Origin: Rhodococcus marinonascens NBRC 14363
Lineage (GTDB): Bacteria > Actinomycetota > Actinomycetes > Mycobacteriales > Mycobacteriaceae
Assembly: GCF_001894885.1 (NCBI RefSeq)
Contig: NZ_BCXB01000006.1
Location: 124,001 to 188,000 of the forward strand
Length of the DNA: 64,000 bases
Direction of reading: 5' to 3'
The notes beneath the pieces were generated by a model. The model ran no database searches, had not been told where the DNA came from, and saw only the letters and a program-made list of their open reading frames with translations. Shown here piece by piece: positions 34,750-43,240 of the stretch. Position 1 is the stretch's first letter. Every line of letters begins with the position of its first letter. The position numbers and the translations under genes are program-made.

Positions 34750-35634
34750 GTGCCGAGGAGCACCTGGCAGACCGGAGTGCAGGCCGGAGCCACGGCTGTC
34801 GTGGCAGGTTTGAGTGCAGGCACGCTCACGTGGGTGGCGCACTCTTATCTGATGTCGCAGGCCACCAGGGCCAGAGACGTCATCGGACGCAGCGTTGCGA
34901 AGCCCCCGGAAGCCGACGGTGTCTACGCCCCGGGCAGTACCGTTCCTGAGCGGTGGCGGCGGAGCACACGATATGACGTTCACCTGATGATCTTCGGTGA
35001 CTCTTCGGCTGCGGGCGTCGGTTGCATGTCGGCCGAGGAGGTGCCCGGCGTGCAGATCGCGCATCGGCTGGCCGAAGAGACCCGGAAGCGAGTCCGTCTC
35101 AGTACCAAGGCCATCGGAGGAGCCACGTCCCGTGGCCTGAGCGGGCAGGTGGACGCGATGTTGGTGGCCGGGCCACCGCCGGATGCAGCGGTGATCCTGG
35201 TCGGCGCCAACGACGTGACGTCCAAGAATTCGATCAGGGCGTCGGCGCGCAGGCTCGGTGTGGCAGTCGAGCGACTGCGCAAGCACAACTGCGTCGTCGT
35301 CGTCGGGACGTGCCCCGACCTCGGTATGGTCGCGGCGATTCCGCAACCCCTGCGCACCGTCGTGGGAACCTGGGCGTCGCGACTGGCCCGGGCACAGGCA
35401 GCAGCGACCCGCGCGGCGGGTGGGCATCCGGTGGCGCTGGCCGACCTTCTTGCACCCGAGTTCCGGGCCTCACCTGACCGGATGTTCTCCTCCGACCACT
35501 TCCATCCCTCTGCGGCGGGGTACGAACTGGCAGCGATCCAGATCGCGCCGGTTCTTGCGACCGCTCTGGGCATCGGGGACGGAGACCCTCGTTCCTATCC
35601 GCACGAGATGTCGGAGGCTGACGGAGCCTCGTGA
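34750..35634 (+). CDS. SGNH/GDSL hydrolase with N-terminal membrane anchor
   Basis: A protein of about 294 residues. After a hydrophobic N-terminus (GATAVVAGLSAGTLTWVAH) the catalytic blocks are all present: IFGDSSAAGVG (nucleophile Ser), GGATSRG (Gly), VGANDVTS (Asn) and SSDHFHPSAAGY (Asp, His). GTG at 34750 is preferred because GCGGAGGGG lies 8 bases upstream; another GTG at 34741 overlaps that site. It corresponds in place to a mycobacterial envelope esterase gene next to fadA and cbs. It is likely a lipid esterase acting outside the membrane. Confidence 0.85.
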   Translation: MPRSTWQTGVQAGATAVVAGLSAGTLTWVAHSYLMSQATRARDVIGRSVAKPPEADGVYAPGSTVPERWRRSTRYDVHLMIFGDSSAAGVGCMSAEEVPGVQIAHRLAEETRKRVRLSTKAIGGATSRGLSGQVDAMLVAGPPPDAAVILVGANDVTSKNSIRASARRLGVAVERLRKHNCVVVVGTCPDLGMVAAIPQPLRTVVGTWASRLARAQAAATRAAGGHPVALADLLAPEFRASPDRMFSSDHFHPSAAGYELAAIQIAPVLATALGIGDGDPRSYPHEMSEADGAS

Positions 35635-35810
35635 GCTGCCGCCACGAATGACGTAGTCGCTCCGCGGTTTTCAACGGTGATCAGCGTGGGCTCAGTCGTT
35701 AAACGAGACGGCGGTGTCGCTCAGGTCACGAGGCAACGTATGTTGTCGGGAAGGCCATGAGAACTGGAGGTCTGAACACAGCGAGGACCCCAGACGACAA
35801 AGGAGTTTCC

Positions 35811-37028
35811 ATGCCCGAGGCAGTAATCGTCTCCGCAGTACGTTCACCGATCGGCCGTGCCATGAAGGGGTCACTCAAAACGATCCGCCCCGATGATCTG
35901 ACGACGCAGATGGTGGCCGCCGCCCTTGCGAAGGTTCCCGAACTGGACCCGACCGAGATCGACGACCTCCTCCTCGGCTGCGGCCAGCCCGCCGGGCAGT
36001 CGGGCTTCAACATCGCTCGCGTCGTCGCGGTCCAACTGGGCTACGACTTCCTGCCCGGCGTCACCGTCAACCGCTACTGTTCCTCCTCACTCCAGACCAC
36101 CCGCATGGCACTGCACGCGATCAAGGCCGGCGAGGGCGATGTGTTCATCTCGGGCGGCGTCGAGTCTGTGTCCAGTTTCATCACCGGCAATGCAGACGGC
36201 CTGCCGAATACGCAGAATCCCCTCTTCGCCGATTCGGTGGCACGTACCTCGAAACTCGCCGAGGGCGGCGTCGCCTGGACCGATCCGCGCGAAGACGGCC
36301 AGCTTCCCGACGTGTACATCGCCATGGGCCAGACTGCCGAGAACGTCGCATCGGCCACCGGAATCACCCGTGAGGATCAGGACCGGTGGGGGGTCCGCTC
36401 CCAGAACCGCACGGAGGAAGCCATCAAGAACGGCTTCTTCGAGCGCGAGATCACGCCGATCACCCTCCCCGACGGCACCGTCGTTTCCACCGACGACGGC
36501 CCGCGCGCAGGCACCACCTACGAGGCCGTCAGCCAGTTGAAGCCGGTGTTCCGGCCCGACGGCACCGTCACCGCGGGCAACGCCTGCCCGCTGAACGACG
36601 GCGCCGCCGCCTTGGTCATCATGTCCGACACGAAGGCAAAGGCCCTCGGCCTCACGCCCCTGGCCCGCATCGTGTCCACCGGCGTATCCGGCCTTTCGCC
36701 CGAGATCATGGGTCTCGGGCCGATCGAGGCTGTCAAGAAGGCTCTCGCCATCGCGGGCAAGACCGTCGCAGATATCGATCTGTTCGAGATCAACGAGGCA
36801 TTCGCGGTCCAGGTTCTCGGTTCCGCGCGAGCACTGAAGATCGAGGAGGAGAAGCTGAACATCTCGGGCGGCGCCATCGCCCTGGGACACCCGTTCGGCA
36901 TGACCGGTGCCCGCATTACCAACACCCTGCTCAACAACCTGCGCGAGCAGGACAAGACGTTCGGCGTCGAGACCATGTGTGTCGGCGGCGGGCAGGGCAT
37001 GGCGATGGTCCTCGAGCGCCTGAGCTAG
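35811..37028 (+). CDS. fadA: Acetyl-CoA acyltransferase (thiolase)
   Basis: A 405-residue thiolase. Nucleophile Cys90 is in VNRYCSSSLQT, the His is in ALGHPFGMTGAR and the second Cys in CVGGGQGMAMV. NEAFAVQ is also present. It catalyses thiolytic cleavage of 3-ketoacyl-CoA in beta-oxidation, or the reverse condensation. The ATG at 35811 has AAAGGAG with optimal spacing, and the open frame further upstream is not used. No fadB is adjacent, which is usual for this locus in mycobacteria. It ends at a 46-bp palindrome. Confidence 0.95.
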   Translation: MPEAVIVSAVRSPIGRAMKGSLKTIRPDDLTTQMVAAALAKVPELDPTEIDDLLLGCGQPAGQSGFNIARVVAVQLGYDFLPGVTVNRYCSSSLQTTRMALHAIKAGEGDVFISGGVESVSSFITGNADGLPNTQNPLFADSVARTSKLAEGGVAWTDPREDGQLPDVYIAMGQTAENVASATGITREDQDRWGVRSQNRTEEAIKNGFFEREITPITLPDGTVVSTDDGPRAGTTYEAVSQLKPVFRPDGTVTAGNACPLNDGAAALVIMSDTKAKALGLTPLARIVSTGVSGLSPEIMGLGPIEAVKKALAIAGKTVADIDLFEINEAFAVQVLGSARALKIEEEKLNISGGAIALGHPFGMTGARITNTLLNNLREQDKTFGVETMCVGGGQGMAMVLERLS

Positions 37029-37047
37029 AACGGCGCCGCTCGACCCT

Positions 37048-37093
37048 CAACGAGACGGCCCCCGAGAGCATGCTCTCGGGGGCCGTCTCGTTG
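37048..37093. terminator. Perfect 46-bp palindromic terminator
   Basis: The 23-base arm CAACGAGACGGCCCCCGAGA plus GCA is followed at once by its exact reverse complement with no spacer. The centre (GAGAGCATGCTCTC) forms the loop. It lies between the convergent fadA and Bax-inhibitor-like genes and can terminate both. There is no T-run. Confidence 0.9.
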
Positions 37094-37099
37094 ACATCG

Positions 37100-37963
37100 C
37101 TAGTCGCTGTTGAAGTAGCTCAGCAGACGCAGGATCTCGATGTACAGCCACACCAGGGTAATGGTGAGACCGAATGCCACGCCCCAGGCTGCCTTTTCCG
37201 GCGCCTGAGCGCGGATCAACTGGTCTGCGGCGTCGAAGTCCAGCAGGAAACTGAACGCGGCGACGCCGATGACGACGAGGCTGAAGATGATGGCAAGGGG
37301 CCCACCGTCGCGCAAGCCGAGGCCGCCCTCGGTGAAGAAACTGGCGACCAGGTTGCCGAGGGCGAGCACAACGACACCGATGAGCGCACCGATGACCATT
37401 CGCGTCAGGCGGGGTGTGACCCGGATGGCGCCCGTCTTGTAGACAACGAGCATTCCGAAGAAGACACCGAACGTCCCGAGCACGGCCTGGGCTATCATCG
37501 CGGATCCGCCGACGCCACCGAATGCGATGTTGGTGAACATGAACGACAGTGCGCCGAGGAACAGACCTTCCGCGGCCGCGTAGGCGAGGACGATGGCCGG
37601 ATTGTCCATCTTGCGGCCGAACACCGCCACGAGAACCAGTACCAGACCGACCAGACCGCCACCGATCACGAGTGGCATGGCGAGATCCGTGTCGTTGCTC
37701 ACCAGGAAGTAGGAGATGATGGCCGTCACGGAGAGCACGCCGAGCGTGACGCCCGTCTTGGTGACGACGTCGTCGATGGTCATCGACCGATAGTCGGGAC
37801 CCGTCCGATAAGGCTCGGCCTGCGCGTATTGCGGCTGACCGAACTGCTGTGTGACCTGCGCGGAACCGGCCGTCGCAGATCCGAACGAGGCGTATCCGCC
37901 GCTGCCCTCTTGCTTGGGCAGATTGCGGAATACCGGGTTACTGGTGGTGCGCACCGTGTACAT
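37100..37963 (-). CDS. Bax inhibitor-1/YccA-like seven-helix membrane protein
   Basis: A 287-residue protein. A soluble N-terminus of about 60 residues is rich in Gln/Gly/Ser/Tyr. Seven hydrophobic helices follow, for example GVLSVTAIISYFLV, LVIGGGLVGLVLVLVAVFG and AIIFSLVVIGVAAFSFLLDF. The last ends with an acidic FDAADQLIRAQAPEKAAWG loop and WLYIEILRLL, typical of the actinobacterial branch of the family. Relatives act as pH-sensitive calcium leak channels or protease modulators; the role here is not known. It lies convergent with fadA. Confidence 0.88.
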   Translation of the reverse strand: MYTVRTTSNPVFRNLPKQEGSGGYASFGSATAGSAQVTQQFGQPQYAQAEPYRTGPDYRSMTIDDVVTKTGVTLGVLSVTAIISYFLVSNDTDLAMPLVIGGGLVGLVLVLVAVFGRKMDNPAIVLAYAAAEGLFLGALSFMFTNIAFGGVGGSAMIAQAVLGTFGVFFGMLVVYKTGAIRVTPRLTRMVIGALIGVVVLALGNLVASFFTEGGLGLRDGGPLAIIFSLVVIGVAAFSFLLDFDAADQLIRAQAPEKAAWGVAFGLTITLVWLYIEILRLLSYFNSD

Positions 37964-38119
37964 CCCTTCTCATGGCTCGCCGGGTGGATCCGATCTCTCG
38001 TAGGTGTTAACGTCCGGCACCCCGCCGCGAGTTCCCAACCGTCGCTGCGGGTGAGACAAATCGGACTCTACCTGTGTATGGGCGCCACCCACCAAACGAC
38101 ACCGCTTTCGATTCTGCGG

Positions 38120-39247
38120 TCAGACCACGGACCTCGTGACGGTGAACTTGGGGATCCTGCCGACGACGTCGGTCGGCCCGACGAGTCGGCGCAACGCACC
38201 TCGGTACCCGAGATGCGAGTTGTAGACCGTCCACATTTCGCCTCCGGGCCGGAGAACTCGCCCGGACTCGGCGAACATCTTCGACGCGACTCCGGTGTGG
38301 ACGGCCGCACCGACATGGAACGGCGGGTTGCACAGGATGACGTCTTGGCTGGCTGTCTCGAGTGTGGACATTGCGTCGTCACGCAGGGCTCTCACCCGGT
38401 CGCCGAACCCGTTGGCGCGCGCAGTCGCGGCCGCCGATGCCACGGCCGCCGACGAATGGTCGGTGGCGATCACCGCGACCCCTGGTAGAAGTCGAGCGAG
38501 ACCGACCGCGAGGATGCCGGTGCCGCAACCGAGGTCGACGGCAGTGCGTGCCCGCGGGTTCACGCGCGGCAAGAATTCGAGGAGGTACCGGGTTCCGATG
38601 TCCAGTTTCGAACCGGCGAACGCGGCACCGTGCGAAACGATGTCAAGCCCGATCTCCGCGAGGTGCTCTGTGACCGGGTAGATCGGTGCCGCGACTTCGG
38701 AGGGACCACTCGCGATCAGCACCCGCGACTTCTGCCTGCCGAGGGTCGCCCGGACCACAGCGAAGGAATGCCCGAGCACGTCGTTCATGGCGGGCGAGAT
38801 GTGCTTGTCGCGTCCGCCTGCGTAAACCACCACGGACGGATCGGCGTAGCGGGCGATCGTCTCGGCGATCTCGGTGAGCTCACTCAGGCTTCGAGGCAAC
38901 CGCATCAGCACCACGGTCGCCCCGGCCAGCAACTCCTTGCCCAGCGTCAAGGGCCGGTAGCGGTCGGCGAGTCCGACCGCGCCGGCGTTGCTCGCCAGCG
39001 CCAATTCGCCGGTCAGCGGATCTTGGTGCACGCGGACACCCGTGGAACCGTGGATCGACGCGGCGCCGAGGGTGAGGGCGCCGTAGTGGTCACCGATCAC
39101 TGCGACCGCCCCGGGTCGCGCCTGCGACAGTGCCACCGCCGACTCGTCGAGGATCAGCCGATCGGCGGCGTCGACGGCCATCAGGTTGGGGGCCTCGATG
39201 TCAGGGTGGCGGCGCAGTCGGGAGAACATGCCATCGCGGTCGAACAT
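38120..39247 (-). CDS. Class I SAM-dependent methyltransferase of the RsmC/RlmG type
   Basis: A 375-residue two-domain protein. The C-terminal Rossmann domain has VDLGCGTGILAVGLA (SAM loop) and ILCNPPFHVG (NPPF, characteristic of N2-guanine rRNA methylases). The N-terminal half is a degenerate methyltransferase-like domain with VIGDHYGALTLG and VVYAGGRDKHI. RsmC and RlmG, which modify guanines of 16S and 23S rRNA, share this layout. ATG 39247 is used; a GTG 15 bases upstream directly behind the nitroreductase stop is an alternative. It is probably in an operon with the nitroreductase. Confidence 0.85.
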   Translation of the reverse strand: MFDRDGMFSRLRRHPDIEAPNLMAVDAADRLILDESAVALSQARPGAVAVIGDHYGALTLGAASIHGSTGVRVHQDPLTGELALASNAGAVGLADRYRPLTLGKELLAGATVVLMRLPRSLSELTEIAETIARYADPSVVVYAGGRDKHISPAMNDVLGHSFAVVRATLGRQKSRVLIASGPSEVAAPIYPVTEHLAEIGLDIVSHGAAFAGSKLDIGTRYLLEFLPRVNPRARTAVDLGCGTGILAVGLARLLPGVAVIATDHSSAAVASAAATARANGFGDRVRALRDDAMSTLETASQDVILCNPPFHVGAAVHTGVASKMFAESGRVLRPGGEMWTVYNSHLGYRGALRRLVGPTDVVGRIPKFTVTRSVV

Positions 39248-39263
39248 TTCGGAGTCGAGCACG

Positions 39264-39956
39264 TTAGCGGGACACCCACTGCGCGACGTTCTCGACGGCT
39301 TCCCTGGTTGTGCGGAATCCGTTGACCGGGTTCTCGACGTCGGAGTAGCCGAAGGAGATGGCACAGACGACTCTGCGGTCCTCCGCCAGCGAGAAGAAGT
39401 CGTGGATGAAGCGTGAACTGCCGGCCAGCGCCGCCTGGGGAATGGTCGCGACTCCGAGGCTTTGGGCGGCAAGGAGGAAGGTCTCGACGTACAGGCCGCA
39501 ATCGACGGCGCCATACGTGCCAAGCGATTCGTGCGTGGTAACGATCGCAACGTGCGGGGCGCCGAAAAGGGTGAAGTTCTTCATCGTCTGCTCGGCCGAG
39601 GCGGCCCGGTCACCCGCCGCAATACCCACACTGGAGTACAACTGCATCGCGCACTCACGCCGTCGCAGCCTGTGTTCGCCCCGGTAGTCACGCGGGAAGT
39701 CGAAATCGGGCTCCTGCGGGTTTGCGAGCACGTACTCGGACAAGCCCGAACGGAACCGGTCGGTACCCTCCCCCTCGGTGATCGCGACCTGCCACGGTTG
39801 GGTGTTACACCACGACGGCGTCTGCTGCGCGAGTTCCAGAATTCTCTCGATCACCCCGCGCGGCACCTGAGTGGGCAGGAAAGCCCTGCAACTGATTCGT
39901 GCCTCCAAGAGCTCGGACAGGCTCACGTCCGCTGCCGCAATGCCGGTATCGGTCAC
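39264..39956 (-). CDS. Nitroreductase family flavoprotein
   Basis: A 230-residue FMN enzyme. It has the FMN-site RISCRAFLPTQVPR at the N-terminus, PSWCNTQPWQVAI, the central GLYVETFLLAAQSLGVATIP and a C-terminal ISFGYSDVENPVN. It reduces nitro or quinone compounds with NAD(P)H. The GTG at 39956 is chosen because GAGGAG lies 9 bases upstream; the open frame continues about 90 codons further with non-homologous Arg/Pro-rich sequence. The methyltransferase follows with 16 bases or fewer between. Confidence 0.9.
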   Translation of the reverse strand: MTDTGIAAADVSLSELLEARISCRAFLPTQVPRGVIERILELAQQTPSWCNTQPWQVAITEGEGTDRFRSGLSEYVLANPQEPDFDFPRDYRGEHRLRRRECAMQLYSSVGIAAGDRAASAEQTMKNFTLFGAPHVAIVTTHESLGTYGAVDCGLYVETFLLAAQSLGVATIPQAALAGSSRFIHDFFSLAEDRRVVCAISFGYSDVENPVNGFRTTREAVENVAQWVSR

Positions 39957-40049
39957 CGTTGAATTCTCCTCGGTCTCTTCGCTCTCGGGCACCGCTCTCG
40001 CCGACCCACTGCCGGCGTCGGGGCTCCGAAAAGGTGATTCATCGAGTGT

Positions 40050-40086
40050 GCCACGGCACCCGGAAACCGGTTCCGGGTGCCGTGGC
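40050..40086. terminator. Long inverted repeat upstream of the nitroreductase
   Basis: GCCACGGCACCCGGAA pairs exactly with TTCCGGGTGCCGTGGC around ACCGG, a 16-bp stem. It lies between the small secreted protein (minus strand, ends 40237) and the nitroreductase start, so it probably terminates the former. Confidence 0.75.
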
Positions 40087-40236
40087 CACGCAGGCTGTCT
40101 ACGAGGTGCTGAAGGCTTGCGCGGCCGCCAGGACGACCTGATCGACCTCAGTCTTATCGCGAAGCAGGCGCTTGGAACGGCATTGGGCGAATTCCTGTCG
40201 GTGCCTCTTTCTCGACGAACTGGTTGCCACCGCAAT

Positions 40237-40512
40237 TTATTTCACGGATGAGATGGCCGAACGAGGCACGGCCGGCACAGCGGGCACGATGCCGGTGATC
40301 GCTCCGCCGGATTGAGTGACGGTGTCCCCGCCGGTCGAGGAGACGAACCCGGTGGTGGCGTTCTCATGGTCACTGATCACGTCCGGCGGCATCGACATCG
40401 GCGGCATCTGCATGCCGGCGCGGCCGGTACCCGCCATCGCCACCGCCGCATACACCCACGCCCCGGGTACGGCGAACAAGCCGAGGCTCGCGACGGCGGA
40501 GACCGGGAACAA
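40237..40512 (-). CDS. Small Met/Pro-rich exported or membrane protein of unknown function
   Basis: A 91-residue open frame. The N-terminus MFPVSAVASLGLFAVPGAWVY then AAVAMAG is hydrophobic enough for a signal or one membrane span. It is followed by the Met/Pro-rich GMQMPPMSMPPD and a Ser/Thr/Gly tail (VSSTGGDTVTQSGGAITGI). Codon use is in keeping with the genome, but there is no recognised family. The clustered Met residues could bind metal, which is speculation. A terminator-like repeat lies 150 bp downstream. Confidence 0.45.
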   Translation of the reverse strand: MFPVSAVASLGLFAVPGAWVYAAVAMAGTGRAGMQMPPMSMPPDVISDHENATTGFVSSTGGDTVTQSGGAITGIVPAVPAVPRSAISSVK

Positions 40513-41108
40513 CCGGACGCCAGGAAATACGCGCCCTGCTTACTCGACCGCAGCCCGTCGACGATCAGTCGAGAGCCCCCCTGGAACCGGCACCCCACCA
40601 ACGGCCAGTCCGTCCACGCGACGAAGGGCCGCGCTCAGACTCGCCGGAAGACCGGAATTTCGCAGGCTCCACGAGTAGCCCTTGCCGCTGGGATCCCGGT
40701 CTGCTTCTGCCACGACATCTTGCCGACCCTCACAGTAGGAATCAATTGAGAACACGAATTGATCCCTACGCCAACACTTCCCGAAGGAGACCGACTCGGT
40801 CATTCCCGTCGGCATCTCGACCAGGTCGCAGCCGAGCTCAACGGGTGCCCACGTAACGCGCTCGATCGGGATACTCCGGCCCGACGACTTGCTGCACTAC
40901 TCGCCGTCTAGGCCGTGGCTTCCGACTGAGTGACACAGGTTCCACCGTTGTTGGAGAGTGGCACTCCTGATCACGCACGGAGCCAGGTCCGCCAGCGGAT
41001 CGTGGTCTAGCGTTGCGTGGCGACCGGACTGTGAGACATCGCCCTGGCTCCAAAACGGTGGCCCATACGAAACACGGTGTCCACCTTCATACCGCCCTGA
41101 GACAGCGC
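40513..41108. other. Apparently gene-free stretch
   Basis: I see no convincing coding frame here on either strand. Around 40730-40760 there is an AT-richer tract with a small dyad (GAATCAATTGAG ... GAATTGATCC) that may be a promoter for the small protein to its left. The rest is GC-rich and looks unremarkable. Confidence 0.4.
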
Positions 41109-41148
41109 AGCGCCCTGCCGCAACCACGATCAGTCACGGCAGGGCGCT
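41109..41148. terminator. Terminator behind the secreted protein gene
   Basis: AGCGCCCTGCCG pairs perfectly with CGGCAGGGCGCT around a 16-base loop. It lies 20 bp after the stop codon of the minus-strand secreted protein. Confidence 0.75.
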
Positions 41149-41168
41149 ATAGAGAGTGCGTCAAATAC

Positions 41169-41993
41169 TCACTGTGTTGCGGCGCCGCCTACCACGCTGA
41201 TCGTGGCGAGCGGTCCGGCGCCGGCGTTCAGCGGCGAATCCTGGTCGTCACGGGGTGTGCAGCGGGAGGGCGCCCACTGTACGCCGAAAAACGAGGCCTT
41301 CGGCAGGAAGGTGTAGTAATTCTCGTCCGCGTTGTAGTCCGCCGAACTACCCGAGGTCCGGACCTTCGGCGTGATGACGCCGTCTGCGTCCGCGGTCACA
41401 GTGACGTCGACGGCGGGAAGCTGATACCAGCTGTCGCCGTCGCCATTCGTGGTGCCGTCGAGGTTCTTCTTCAGCTTGGGAGCACGGATGCCGCCCTCGC
41501 TGATTGCGCTCGCGGAGGGGCTGTTGGCGATGGTCTCGTTGTCACCCGACAGGCGCAAGATCTCGCCCGCGGCGTCGGGGCTCCCGTCTTCGCCGACGCG
41601 CACCACGCTCGGTGCGACACCGTCGAGGTTGATACCCGACCCGGGCACCACCAACGCGCTCACGAACGTGGCGTTGGCGGGGATCTCGTAGTCCACCTTC
41701 AACCGCGAGATGTTGGTGGTGGTCGCACCTGATTCGCTGTTCGGGAAGGATGTGGCGCCCGGCTGCATGCGATAGGTGAACGTCTCACCCGCCACCACCG
41801 ACTCCGGTGCGTCGACGTTCATCGAAGTATCCGCAACCTTGTGCACTGTAAACAATGCGCTCGCCTGGCAGGCATTCGCGAATGGGGTGGTGGTCGTTGC
41901 CGCGTGGGCGGGGCTGCCGATCAATAGCAGACCCGCGGCCATTGCGACGGATGAGATGGGTACGGCGCAACGCCGCATGTACTGCAAGGACAT
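41169..41993 (-). CDS. Secreted beta-rich protein of unknown function
   Basis: A 274-residue protein. The signal peptide ISSVAMAAGLLLIGSPAHAA ends at AHA and is preceded by MRRCAV. The mature part starts TTTTPFANACQASALFTVHK and is beta-rich, with APESVVAGETFTYRMQPG and LKVDYEIPANATFVSALVV as in repeat-type adhesion or Ig-like domains. ATG 41993 is supported by TAAGGAG at optimal spacing. There are two Cys in the mature part, one near each end, possibly a disulfide. A similar plan (exported, VTYRTQ and FPEGFRYVDGT segments) is seen in the gene at 46559-47326. Function unknown. Confidence 0.75.
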   Translation of the reverse strand: MSLQYMRRCAVPISSVAMAAGLLLIGSPAHAATTTTPFANACQASALFTVHKVADTSMNVDAPESVVAGETFTYRMQPGATSFPNSESGATTTNISRLKVDYEIPANATFVSALVVPGSGINLDGVAPSVVRVGEDGSPDAAGEILRLSGDNETIANSPSASAISEGGIRAPKLKKNLDGTTNGDGDSWYQLPAVDVTVTADADGVITPKVRTSGSSADYNADENYYTFLPKASFFGVQWAPSRCTPRDDQDSPLNAGAGPLATISVVGGAATQ

Positions 41994-42465
41994 AGCACTC
42001 CTTAGACCCGACTCACAGGGAGACGTCGAGTATTGGCTGAACAAAACGATTCACACTTTGCCACCACGATCGAGAACTTGTTACAACTTTGGCAAGATTC
42101 GACGAAATCTGTCAATTTTCAATCAATTTCTCCAATGGCAAGCTGTTCCGAAGAAGGTGTTTCCTGTCGCGATGCACAGCGCTACCGAACAGCCGAACGG
42201 AACCAGTAAGGCACGAGACTCGATTCCCGAATCCTCGAAGCAATTGGTGCACAGTCACATCGACAACTGGACTGAGTACGGCTCCACACGATCAGGTGCA
42301 ACGAAGGCAATATCCGCCCCAGTCTCACTCGAGCAGATTCGTCCGAGTCGCGATGGTCCCTGCCCACCTGACTGGGAGAACTTTTCTCCCATGAAGGGTT
42401 GCCGCGGCATATCGTGGAATTGAAGGACCTCATCAGATTCCACACCCACTTTCCGGGAGAAGCCG
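41994..42465. other. AT-rich divergent promoter region
   Basis: This 470-base stretch separates divergent genes. Its left half (42030-42135) is clearly AT-richer than the surroundings (AATCTGTCAATTTTCAATCA region) and probably holds the promoters. No coding frame looks real. A dyad TTGGCAAGATT/AATGGCAAGC is weak. No riboswitch is recognised. Confidence 0.4.
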
Positions 42466-43197
42466 ATGACCGATTCATCTCCACTAGACGACGCACCCCG
42501 CTTCAGCGGTCTGCGTGCCCTGTTCGTCAACTGCACGTTGAAACGCTCTCCGGAGGTGAGCAACACCCAGGGGCTGATCGACCGTAGCGCGGGCCTGATG
42601 GAGAAGGAAGGCGTTGCCGTCGATCAGATCCGGGCCGTCGATCACGACATCGCGACCGGTGTTTACCCCGACATGACCGAGCACGGATGGTCGAGTGACG
42701 AATGGCCGCAACTGTATCGACGCGTACTCGACGCCGACATCCTGGTACTGGCCGGACCGATCTGGCTGGGCGACAACGCCTCCGTCACGAAACTGGTGAT
42801 CGAACGGCTCTACGGCTGCTCGTCACTTCTCAACGATCGGGGCCAGTACGCGTACTACGGCCGAGCAGGTGGGTGCCTCATCACCGGCAACGAGGACGGC
42901 GTCAAGCACTGCGCGATGAACATTCTCTACAGTCTCCAACATCTCGGATACGTGATCCCGCCGCAGGCGGATGCCGGGTGGATCGGGGAAGCGGGACCGG
43001 GACCGTCGTATCTCGACGAAGGATCCGGCGGCCCCGAGAACGACTTCACCAATCGCAACACCGCGTTCATGACCTACAACCTGATGCACACCGCCGCGAT
43101 GCTGAAGAAGGTGGGCGGGTTCCCCTCCTACGGAAATCAGCGTTCGGAATGGGATGCCGGTTGCCAGCCCGACTTCGCCAACCCGGACTACCGCTGA
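42466..43197 (+). CDS. Flavodoxin-fold NAD(P)H-dependent oxidoreductase
   Basis: A 243-residue protein. The N-terminus FSGLRALFVNCTLKRSPEVSNTQ has the phosphate-binding turn of FMN reductase/flavodoxin-like proteins. Next come LDADILVLAGPIWLGDNASV (the second flavin loop) and a GGCLITGNEDGVKHCAMNILYSL segment. It is a predicted cytoplasmic FMN-dependent quinone or metal reductase; the precise activity is unknown. The amidotransferase gene starts 43 bases after its stop, so the two are probably co-transcribed. Confidence 0.85.
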   Translation: MTDSSPLDDAPRFSGLRALFVNCTLKRSPEVSNTQGLIDRSAGLMEKEGVAVDQIRAVDHDIATGVYPDMTEHGWSSDEWPQLYRRVLDADILVLAGPIWLGDNASVTKLVIERLYGCSSLLNDRGQYAYYGRAGGCLITGNEDGVKHCAMNILYSLQHLGYVIPPQADAGWIGEAGPGPSYLDEGSGGPENDFTNRNTAFMTYNLMHTAAMLKKVGGFPSYGNQRSEWDAGCQPDFANPDYR

Positions 43198-43240
43198 TCC
43201 AACCGGTCGACCGCTGTTCCGGCGACTGACGGGAAACCCC

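Noticed and set aside
36386-38488. 700-codon plus-strand frame crossing fadA, the palindrome and the Bax-inhibitor-like gene
   Set aside because: It spans two well-supported genes and a bidirectional terminator in a shifted frame. Its composition (His/Arg-rich, then Asp/Glu-rich) is typical of shadow frames.
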